Shown: positions 6,756 to 12,277 of the stretch, one piece after another | How positions within the stretch are numbered: position 1 is the first letter of the stretch | Layout: each line of letters starts with the position of its first letter | Source: Lutibacter sp. | Lineage (GTDB): Bacteria > Bacteroidota > Bacteroidia > Flavobacteriales > Flavobacteriaceae | Direction of reading: 5' to 3' | Length of the DNA stretch: 12,277 nt | Assembly: GCA_003516285.1 (NCBI GenBank) | Contig: DPCK01000021.1 | Location: 96,526-108,802, forward strand | Made by a program: the position numbers and the translations under genes | The notes under the pieces: model-generated | What the model was told of the DNA's origin: nothing | Databases searched by the model: none | Seen by the model: only the letters and a program-made list of their open reading frames with translations

Positions 6756-6819
6756 GCGTTAGGGATTGAAGAGGAAAGCCCGACCCGCCAGCTGGCGGGG
6801 AACGCCCAAAATATTTTTT
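6756..6819 (+). ncRNA. Candidate structured RNA with a three-way junction, Flavo-1-like
   Basis: The outer arms GCGTT (6756-6760) and AACGC (6801-6805) enclose two inner pairings. GGG (6762-6764) can pair with CCC (6779-6781), and a perfect 16-base palindrome CCCGCCAGCTGGCGGG lies at 6784-6799. Six T residues follow at 6814-6819, so the plus strand would give a junction RNA ending like an intrinsic terminator. The string AGGGATTGAAG...AAAGCCCGACC agrees with my memory of a conserved element common between genes in Flavobacteriia, possibly the Flavo-1 motif. That match is recalled, not searched. An alternative is a mere repeat element acting as the terminator of the radical SAM gene. No clear promoter is seen just upstream. 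Confidence 0.5.
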
Positions 6820-6836
6820 GAATTAAATTGTGGTCT

Positions 6837-9152
6837 TTATTGCTCAATGGCAATGCTGTCCTTTGCTATGATGGGATTTTCGATGTTTAAAGAATCGATG
6901 ACCACATCAACAATGGTGTCTTTTGCTGGTCGCGGCACGTTTAATCGCGAATTGCAGTTGAAAAGTTTCAACACATCTTTGGAAGGTTTTTTAAAATCTT
7001 GTTTTAAGTAATATTGAAAAGAAACATCATTGTTTAACATCTTTAAAAACTCGCCATTGATGGGAAGTGCGGTGTGCGATGCCTGGCCCAATTCCATCGT
7101 TTTGAAATGAACGGCTGGATTTTCGGCACCAACCCAAGCGCCGATAACCAAGTTTGAAGTAAAGCCAACAAACCAGCCATCTGCTTGCGATTGCGAAGTT
7201 CCTGTTTTTCCGCCAATGTCGCCAAACAATTGAAAATCGTACCTTATTGGTGCGGCAATTCCTTGGAAAACGACACGTTTTAGCATTTCAACCATGATTT
7301 CACCCGTTTTTTCTGTATACGCTTGCTTGGTAGCTTTTATGGGTAAAATATTTAGTGAAACATCATCTCTGTCCAAAATTTTAAGAAGAACAACTTCGTG
7401 CATTGGTTTTCCATAATTGGGGAATGTGGTATAGGCCCTCACCATTTCCAGTAAAGAAAGTTCTGCGGTTCCTAAAGACAAAGAAGGAACCTCAGGAAGT
7501 TCGGTTTCAATACCCATATTTTTTGCCAAAGCGATGATTTTAAGCAACCCGACTTTTTCCATAAGCTGCACCGTGACGGTATTTACGGAAGCTGCCAAGG
7601 CGCCCCAAACGCTAAATTCACCGCCATAAATATAATCGGAATTTTTAGGTTCCCAATCTTCATATTGCGGATATTTGATTAAAATGTTTGGATACATTTC
7701 GCAAGGTGTAATGCCACTTTCAATAGCTGCGGCATAAACAAATGGCTTAAATGTACTTCCAACTTGTCTTTTGGTGGTTACGTGATCATATTGAAAATAA
7801 TTTTCATCAATGCCGCCAACATAAGCCTTAATATGTCCGGTTTTTGGTTCCAATGCAATAAAACTGGCGTGCAAAAAACGCAATGAATTTTTTATGGAAT
7901 CCAACGGTGACATGGTGACGTTTCTTTCTCCGTCGTGCGAGAAAATTTTCATTTCCACAGGTTTGTTCAGGCTGTCTTGAATCCTAGCTTCAGACATTCC
8001 CGCTCTTTTTAGTGTTTTATAGCGATCCGAGTTTTTGACGGCGTTTGTTAAAACAATCGGCACCTCGTTCCAAGGCTCTTCATTTCCCCATTGGCGGTCA
8101 AATTCGTATTGTAAAATCTTAAGTCTTTTTGCGACAGCCTTTTCGGCATATTGTTGCATCGCATAATTTAAAGACGTGTAAATTTTAAGTCCGTCTTTAT
8201 ATAAATCATATTTTTTTCCGCTTGATTTTCTGTTATTTTCTAACCAGCTGTTCATCGTTAAACGCACATACTCTGTAAAATATTTGGCTTTTCCCTGATG
8301 GCGTGAAAGTCTCTTTGGCGTTGTAATCAAAGGAATAGCCACTACAGAATCTTTAAATTTTTCGGAAATATATTTTTCCTGGCTCATTAAATTCAACACA
8401 ATGTCTCTTCTGTTTTTGGAAGCTTCAGGAAATTTTATGGGATTATAGGTGTAAGTTGCTTTTAACATTCCAACCAAAACAGCGCCCTGTTCAATAGTTA
8501 AATTAGAAGTTGAAGTGCTAAAAAAGCGCTGTGAGGCACTTTCAATACCAAAAGCGGTATCGCCAAAAGGAACGGTATTAAAATAAAATTCAACAATTTG
8601 TTCCTTTGTAAAATGGCTTTCCAATTTATAGGCTGCCACCATTTCTTCGAACTTGTTGATAGGCGTTGACAAAAACCAATAGGAATTTCGGGGGAAATAG
8701 TTTTTTACCAATTGTTGTGAAATGGTGCTTCCGCCTCCAGAGCTTTTATCTCTTAAAATCACCGTTTTTACAATCACCCGCATCAAACTTTTTAAATCGA
8801 CGCCAGAATGCTCGTAAAAACGAGAATCTTCAGATGATATAAGGGCTTCAACCAAATGTTTTGGAATAGAATCGAACGGAATATTTAGGCGGTTTTCTTT
8901 GTCAAACCGGTATAGCAACACATTATCGGAAGAATAAACTTCAGATGCTTCCATATTTCTGAAAAGTTTTACTTCTTTATTGGTAGGAACTCTTCCAAAT
9001 AAGCCAAAATAAACGGAAATTATAAAAATCACAAACAAAACGCCAAGCGCCAAAATGCCTTTTATAAAAAAGCGAATCCAATTTTTTTTGGTATAATTTT
9101 TAAAACTGAAATTTCGAATCAAATACAGTTTTATGTTGTTTAGTAGTTTCAA
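6837..9152 (-). CDS. Class A penicillin-binding protein (PBP1A-like transglycosylase/transpeptidase)
   Basis: The 771-residue bifunctional enzyme polymerises glycan strands from lipid II and cross-links peptides in the periplasm. A basic cytoplasmic tail (1-28) precedes a single membrane anchor at about 30-52. The GT51 domain shows SSEDSRFYEHSG (residues 106-117, catalytic E108), GGSTISQQLVKN (140-151) and KFEEMVAAYKLE (167-178, with E170 the likely second Glu), then FTKEQIVEFYFN (181-192). The transpeptidase domain has the serine motif STFK (466-469, nucleophile S466), SVN (522-524) and KTG (649-651). All key residues are present, so it should be active and beta-lactam sensitive. The start is TTG at 9152: the frame is closed upstream at 9183-9185, no ATG is available, and the next Met (67) falls after the anchor. 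Its 3' end faces the radical SAM gene. Confidence 0.95.
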   Translation of the reverse strand: MKLLNNIKLYLIRNFSFKNYTKKNWIRFFIKGILALGVLFVIFIISVYFGLFGRVPTNKEVKLFRNMEASEVYSSDNVLLYRFDKENRLNIPFDSIPKHLVEALISSEDSRFYEHSGVDLKSLMRVIVKTVILRDKSSGGGSTISQQLVKNYFPRNSYWFLSTPINKFEEMVAAYKLESHFTKEQIVEFYFNTVPFGDTAFGIESASQRFFSTSTSNLTIEQGAVLVGMLKATYTYNPIKFPEASKNRRDIVLNLMSQEKYISEKFKDSVVAIPLITTPKRLSRHQGKAKYFTEYVRLTMNSWLENNRKSSGKKYDLYKDGLKIYTSLNYAMQQYAEKAVAKRLKILQYEFDRQWGNEEPWNEVPIVLTNAVKNSDRYKTLKRAGMSEARIQDSLNKPVEMKIFSHDGERNVTMSPLDSIKNSLRFLHASFIALEPKTGHIKAYVGGIDENYFQYDHVTTKRQVGSTFKPFVYAAAIESGITPCEMYPNILIKYPQYEDWEPKNSDYIYGGEFSVWGALAASVNTVTVQLMEKVGLLKIIALAKNMGIETELPEVPSLSLGTAELSLLEMVRAYTTFPNYGKPMHEVVLLKILDRDDVSLNILPIKATKQAYTEKTGEIMVEMLKRVVFQGIAAPIRYDFQLFGDIGGKTGTSQSQADGWFVGFTSNLVIGAWVGAENPAVHFKTMELGQASHTALPINGEFLKMLNNDVSFQYYLKQDFKKPSKDVLKLFNCNSRLNVPRPAKDTIVDVVIDSLNIENPIIAKDSIAIEQ

Positions 9153-9196
9153 TTGATTGGTGTTTTGTTTGTTAAAAGGTATTTAAAAAACGCTCA

Positions 9197-9204
9197 CAAA
9201 ATTA
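9197..9204 (-). promoter_or_regulatory. Candidate -7 element for the PBP gene
   Basis: The minus strand reads TAATTTTG, an exact TAnnTTTG match, 45 bases before the TTG start at 9152. It suggests the PBP gene has its own promoter rather than depending only on the transporter gene 141 bases upstream. No -33 TTG was identified. Confidence 0.45.
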
Positions 9205-9293
9205 CCATAAATAATTACATGCGCTGTTTGTTACATATAATAATTTATTGTGGGCCATAATATTTAACATATTGGTATTAAATTTCCTGTTGT

Positions 9294-10220
9294 TTATTTT
9301 ATGAAAAATAAAACGATACCGCCCAATGCAATAAAAGCTCCGATAATTTCTTTTATGGTCACTTTTTCTTTGTAAAGTAATATGGCCGGCGGAATAATTA
9401 AGACAGGAATAATGGCCATAATGGTTGAAGCAATGCCGACTGTGGTGTATTTTACGGCCAATAAAGAAGCGTAAACGCCTAAAAACGGACCAAAAATAGA
9501 ACCAAGTACAATAAATTTCATGGAAATGGAATCGGTAGCTGCTTGCTTCACTTTTGGCCATCGTTTAATTAAGGAGATTAGGATGATAAAACCAAAAGTT
9601 CCTGCTATAATTCTAATTTGGGTTGCCGCAAATACGTTGTAATCACCCATTCCATATTTGCTTAAAACCAAGCCCAACGCTTGTCCCATAGCGCCCAAAA
9701 AAGCGAATAACATTCCTTTGGGAGAAAACGAAAATTGAATTTTTTTGTTTTTTATCCCTAGTTTTTCATCATCCAATTTCTTTTTTTCGGTAATCACCAT
9801 CATAATTCCAAAAATGGTGATAAACATAGCCACCAAAGAAAGGAGATTCATGGTTTCCCCTAAAATAAACCATCCTAAATAAGCTGCAATTGGCGCGCTT
9901 AACGACATCAATAACATGGAAATTCTTGCGCTGATTAATTCGTACGATTTAAACAGAAAATAATCACCAAAAACAAAGCCCACCAAGCCCGAAATTGACA
10001 TCCAAATCCACTGATGGGAAGTGGCGTCAAACGGTAAAAACAATCCTCTGGAGAAATAGGAAATGACGGCGTAAATGAAAAAAGCGATGATTAATCGCAA
10101 TACGTTGACCGACAAAGACCCGGCTCTTCTGGTTGCCTGTTGAAATGATAAACTGGTGGTGGTCCAAAAAACCGCTGTCAATAAGGCAAAAAGTTCACCT
10201 AAATGGGATGTTAACATCAT
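9294..10220 (-). CDS. EamA/DMT-superfamily transporter, ten membrane segments
   Basis: This is an inner-membrane drug/metabolite transporter of 308 residues with two repeats of about five helices each. The first repeat covers residues 7-144, including SLSAPIAAYLGWFILGE (107-122, ending at E122). The second covers about 168-306, including IIPVLIIPPAILLYKEK (270-286). A basic, charged linker (146-162) joins them. The substrate cannot be read from sequence; family members move amino acids, nucleotides or drugs. I chose the ATG at 10220 (the adjacent ATG at 10217 is equally possible) because the usual family start HLGELFALLTAVFW follows at once and a near-consensus -7 box lies 15 bases upstream. 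The frame stays open further, to an ATG at 10310 and a TTG at 10355, but that extension is lysine-rich, not family-like, and would cover the promoter box. Confidence 0.9.
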   Translation of the reverse strand: MMLTSHLGELFALLTAVFWTTTSLSFQQATRRAGSLSVNVLRLIIAFFIYAVISYFSRGLFLPFDATSHQWIWMSISGLVGFVFGDYFLFKSYELISARISMLLMSLSAPIAAYLGWFILGETMNLLSLVAMFITIFGIMMVITEKKKLDDEKLGIKNKKIQFSFSPKGMLFAFLGAMGQALGLVLSKYGMGDYNVFAATQIRIIAGTFGFIILISLIKRWPKVKQAATDSISMKFIVLGSIFGPFLGVYASLLAVKYTTVGIASTIMAIIPVLIIPPAILLYKEKVTIKEIIGAFIALGGIVLFFIK

Positions 10221-10234
10221 TAACTTTTGAGCCG

Positions 10235-10242
10235 CTAAAGTA
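10235..10242 (-). promoter_or_regulatory. Candidate -7 element for the EamA transporter
   Basis: The minus strand reads TACTTTAG, one base from TAnnTTTG, and ends 15 bases before the chosen ATG. That distance equals the one seen for the ABC-F gene. It supports the shorter start of the transporter. Confidence 0.4.
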
Positions 10243-10367
10243 TTTAAACTTCTCGCCAAAATGATGAAAATATACAAATATTTTTTTAACTTTTTGTTGG
10301 AAAGATTCATTGGTTGCCGCCTAAAATATTTCAAATTCCAAAAGGCTGAAAACAAAATATATTGTTA

Positions 10368-10375
10368 TAAATTTA
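10368..10375 (+). promoter_or_regulatory. Weak candidate -7 element for the MscS-like gene
   Basis: The plus strand reads TAAATTTA, one mismatch from TAnnTTTG, 25 bases before the ATG at 10400. No -33 TTG is apparent at the usual spacing, so the call rests on position and partial match. Confidence 0.25.
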
Positions 10376-10399
10376 TGCAGATTTAAATCATCCCAAAAA

Positions 10400-11284
10400 A
10401 TGATAAAAAACACTTTTGAAACATTACGCGAATTTTTAGAATTTGAGTTGTTCAGCTTGGGCGAATATACCTTGAGGGCTTATACGCTTGTCGCCATTTT
10501 TATTGTTTTTCTGATTACCAAAGTGATTTTATGGCTTATTAAAACAACCATGTTCCGCAAACAAAAGCTAAAAAGCCAGGATTTGGGAAATACCTATGCA
10601 CTGTTTCAAATTATTAAATATGTAATTTGGGTGATCGCTTTTGCGTTTTTGCTGGAAACAATCGGGGTAAAAATTACGGTATTGGTTGCGGGTTCTGCCG
10701 CATTGCTTGTTGGAATTGGCTTGGGGTTGCAGCAAACATTCAATGATATTGTTTCGGGCATTATTTTGCTTTCGGAGAGATCCATAAAAGTGGGTGATGT
10801 GTTGGAAATTGACGATGATATTGTGCGGATTCAGGAAATTGGTTTGCGCACATCCACCGGTGCAAATCGTGACGAAATCACCATCATCATTCCAAATTCA
10901 TTAATTACCACCAACAAAGTAATCAACTGGAGCCACCAGTCTAAAAAAACGCGTTTTAAAATAGATGTTGGCGTAGCCTATGGCAGCAATGTTGATTTGG
11001 TGATTAAGATACTTAAAGAAAGCGCTTTGGAACATTCAGATATCACAGATGAAAGTTTGGTTGATGTCCGATTTATGGATTTTGGAGATTCTTCACTGGA
11101 CTTTCAATTGTTGTTTTTTAGCGAAAATATTTTTAGGATTGAAAAGGAAAAAAGCGATATCAGAAAAATAATTAACAGGAAATTTACTGAAAATAACATC
11201 AATATTCCATTTCCTCAAATGGATGTGCATTTTAAAAGTCCAAAGTTAAATTTACAGAAGGATGAAGGCTCAGAGTTTGAGTAG
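10400..11284 (+). CDS. Small MscS-family mechanosensitive ion channel
   Basis: The 294-residue product is a short MscS-type channel, close in size to E. coli MscS (286 aa), that opens under membrane tension to release solutes in osmotic downshock. Two membrane helices lie at about 28-48 and 70-88. The pore-lining TM3 follows at about 93-125, with the small-residue pattern VGIGLGLQQTFNDIVSGIIL (104-123). The beta domain begins at KVGDVLEID (130-138), and the conserved IPNS is at 164-167. The C-terminal alpha/beta domain ends near IPFPQMDVHF (269-278), followed by a charged tail. The ATG at 10400 has no Shine-Dalgarno sequence, but the first helix begins about 27 residues later as expected. The gene is divergent from the transporter and convergent with rsmG. 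Ion preference cannot be stated. Confidence 0.94.
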   Translation: MIKNTFETLREFLEFELFSLGEYTLRAYTLVAIFIVFLITKVILWLIKTTMFRKQKLKSQDLGNTYALFQIIKYVIWVIAFAFLLETIGVKITVLVAGSAALLVGIGLGLQQTFNDIVSGIILLSERSIKVGDVLEIDDDIVRIQEIGLRTSTGANRDEITIIIPNSLITTNKVINWSHQSKKTRFKIDVGVAYGSNVDLVIKILKESALEHSDITDESLVDVRFMDFGDSSLDFQLLFFSENIFRIEKEKSDIRKIINRKFTENNINIPFPQMDVHFKSPKLNLQKDEGSEFE

Positions 11285-11313
11285 GAAGCCCAAAGCTTCC
11301 CTGCCGAAGGCAG
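11284..11313 (+). repeat. Two adjacent short hairpins at the mscS-like stop codon
   Basis: GGAAGC (11284-11289) pairs with GCTTCC (11295-11300). Directly after it, CTGCC (11301-11305) pairs with GGCAG (11309-11313) around a GAA loop. The first hairpin starts on the last base of the TAG stop. No T run follows, so it is not a classic terminator. The opening GTAGGAA, GCCCAAA resembles the heptamer units found after sufE and the radical SAM gene. Confidence 0.5.
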
Positions 11314-11512
11314 TGCGGAAATTTGAAGTTGGAAGAAGTCAATAACCCTCCGTTTTATCATTTGGCGAAAATGTTTCTGTCCCCGCTTTTTAAGGCAGAC
11401 TAAAAATGAAATGAAATTGGGTTTTGGCGACATTTTTTGCCTTTTTCGCAAAAATGGTGACAAAATGAGGGCGATGATAATGGCAATAACACCAGCAATA
11501 ATCTTATTGATT
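11285..11512. other. Convergent gap between the MscS-like gene and rsmG
   Basis: The 228-base gap carries the two hairpins at its left end and an AT-rich inverted repeat at 11434-11454 (TTTTTGC / GCAAAAA, seven-base loop), which could end transcripts from either side. A hydrophobic minus-strand frame crosses 11400-11510 but lacks a usable start codon before its hydrophobic part. I see no supportable gene here. Confidence 0.55.
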
Positions 11513-12139
11513 TTATTTCTTTTTTAAAGCAAGGTGCACCACTTTTTTGGTTTCAAAAAAATCCTCATCAAAAAAATCGGTTAAATCAAACTGTTTTGCA
11601 TTTGGGAAATGTTGTAATTCTTCGGTTAAATCGCCGCCTTTTAAATACAGAATGCCGTTTTTCAATTCGTGTTGCTGTTTTTTGGCGATTTTACTTCTGG
11701 TCCATTTCACAAAATCATCCATATTGGTTACCGCGCGGCTCACAATAAAATCGAATTCGCCTTTTACCTCTTCAGCCCTTATGGCTTCAGCCTTCACATT
11801 TTTTAAATCTAAAGCTGCGACAACTTCCTTTACCACTTTTATTTTTTTTCCGATGGAATCCACCAAATGAAAATGAGATTCGGGAAACAATATGGCCAAG
11901 GGAATTCCGGGAAAACCGCCGCCGGTACCCACATCCAAAATTCGCGATTCGGGTTTAAACGGCTGTACTTTCGCAATTCCCAAAGAATGCAATACGTGCC
12001 GAACTTGCAATTCATCAATGTCTTTTCTTGATATCACATTGATTTGGGCATTCCAAAAAGCATATAATTCCCCTAATTTTGAAAATTGGGCGATTTGATT
12101 TTCCGATAAATCGGGGAAATATTTTAAAATGTTGTCCAT
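11513..12139 (-). CDS. rsmG: 16S rRNA (guanine-527-N7)-methyltransferase RsmG (GidB)
   Basis: The 208-residue cytoplasmic enzyme, almost the length of E. coli RsmG (207 aa), uses SAM to methylate N7 of G527 in 16S rRNA; loss gives low-level streptomycin resistance in several bacteria. The N-terminal family pattern is visible as WNAQINVISRKD (29-40) and RHVLHSLGI (47-55). The SAM site is ILDVGTGGGFPGIPLA (67-82), followed by FHLVDSIGKKIKVV (90-103) and FIVSRAV (131-137). I place the start at the ATG at 12139. The frame can be extended to a TTG at 12163, but that codon lies inside the -7 promoter box, and the extra eight residues are not family-like. The gene is convergent with the MscS-like gene. 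Confidence 0.96.
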   Translation of the reverse strand: MDNILKYFPDLSENQIAQFSKLGELYAFWNAQINVISRKDIDELQVRHVLHSLGIAKVQPFKPESRILDVGTGGGFPGIPLAILFPESHFHLVDSIGKKIKVVKEVVAALDLKNVKAEAIRAEEVKGEFDFIVSRAVTNMDDFVKWTRSKIAKKQQHELKNGILYLKGGDLTEELQHFPNAKQFDLTDFFDEDFFETKKVVHLALKKK

Positions 12140-12160
12140 ATATTTGCAGTATTGTGTGCG

Positions 12161-12168
12161 CAAAATTA
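12161..12168 (-). promoter_or_regulatory. Candidate -7 element for rsmG
   Basis: The minus strand reads TAATTTTG, an exact TAnnTTTG match, 22 bases before the ATG at 12139. The resulting leader would be under about 20 bases, as for sufE and the ABC-F gene. This argues against the upstream TTG start. Confidence 0.5.
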
Positions 12169-12248
12169 CGGTTTCCTAAATTAAATTAACATCTTTTAAA
12201 AAAATGTTATATTTTTCACAAAAGTTATTTAACGAAACATTTATGGCG

Positions 12249-12256
12249 TAATTTTG
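12249..12256 (+). promoter_or_regulatory. Candidate -7 element for a plus-strand gene beyond the right edge
   Basis: The plus strand reads TAATTTTG (exact TAnnTTTG) 21 bases before the window ends. The 138 bases between rsmG and the edge contain no plus-strand gene start that stays open: the ATG at 12265 meets a stop two codons later. The downstream gene, if any, is outside the window. Confidence 0.35.
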
Positions 12257-12277
12257 GCGCTGTAATGTATTGATTTA

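Larger units (their letters stand above)
6581..6836. other. Convergent gap between the radical SAM gene and the PBP gene
   Basis: The 256-base gap holds the heptamer tract, a structured RNA-like element at 6756-6819, and between them a 16-base AT palindrome at 6658-6673 (AAAATCTATAGATTTT). At 6676-6708 the DNA has scattered GCAAA and CAAAG words, resembling the degenerate GCAAAG-type tracts often seen between genes. An open plus frame starting at 6766 runs into the antisense of the PBP gene and is not credible as a gene. Confidence 0.6.

Noticed and set aside
6766..7011. 81-codon plus-strand frame beginning in the structured RNA element
   Set aside because: Most of it is antisense to the PBP C-terminus, and its first part would translate a GC-rich palindrome.
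9202..9561. 119-codon minus-strand frame at the end of the transporter gene
   Set aside because: It is an out-of-frame shadow of the EamA coding region, rich in Tyr, His, Arg and Ser as expected for a shifted frame.
10221..10355. N-terminal extension of the EamA transporter (starts at 10310 or 10355)
   Set aside because: It would cover the likely -7 box, adds a lysine-rich segment not expected in the family, and its outermost start is TTG.
11215..11510. Minus-strand frame with a hydrophobic stretch (NKIIAGVIAIIIALIL...) between rsmG and the MscS-like gene
   Set aside because: It has no ATG, GTG or TTG before the hydrophobic part, runs about 70 bases into the antisense of the MscS-like gene, and the hydrophobicity follows from AT-rich DNA. 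It could be a gene remnant, but nothing supports that.
11465..11527. 20-codon plus-strand micro-ORF (MRAMIMAITPAIILLILFLF)
   Set aside because: It is short, low-complexity, antisense to the end of rsmG, and has no promoter or ribosome binding site. AT-rich DNA yields such hydrophobic peptides by chance.

Overview
The window looks like chromosomal DNA from a Bacteroidota bacterium, most likely a member of the Flavobacteriaceae. The DNA is AT-rich, the genes lack Shine-Dalgarno sequences, and several gene starts sit just downstream of boxes matching the Bacteroidota -7 promoter element TAnnTTTG. The protein set also fits: a long PurF-type amidotransferase, a Uup-like ABC-F ATPase, stand-alone SufE, and a class A penicillin-binding protein. 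I see no insertion sequence, prophage, tRNA, rRNA or CRISPR array.

Layout from left to right: the N-terminal part of an ABC-F ATPase (minus, runs off the left edge); sufE (minus); a PfkB-family sugar or nucleoside kinase (plus), divergent from sufE; a 633-residue PurF-like amidophosphoribosyltransferase (plus); a 733-residue B12-binding-type radical SAM protein (plus); a 256-base gap holding a heptamer repeat tract and a structured RNA-like element; a class A PBP (minus); an EamA/DMT transporter (minus); a small MscS-type channel (plus), divergent from the transporter; and rsmG (minus), convergent with the channel. The right edge carries a possible promoter for a gene beyond the window. No gap without a gene exceeds 300 bases.

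The genes are mostly housekeeping and do not form one obvious pathway. The kinase and purF are neighbours on the same strand, which suggests nucleotide or pentose metabolism, although a perfect palindromic terminator separates them. SufE supplies sulfur for Fe-S assembly. The radical SAM enzyme needs a [4Fe-4S] cluster, but no genomic link to SufE is implied. The PBP and MscS channel act at the envelope, while RsmG and the ABC-F protein act on the ribosome.

The least ordinary material lies between genes. There are two arrays of four GNCSGAA heptamers placed just after stop codons, a candidate three-way-junction RNA, a long imperfect hairpin ahead of the radical SAM gene, a duplicated terminator arm after purF, and a 15-base palindromic promoter core shared by two genes. 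The radical SAM protein itself has an unusual CX4CX2C cluster motif. I did not find a convincing new multi-gene system.
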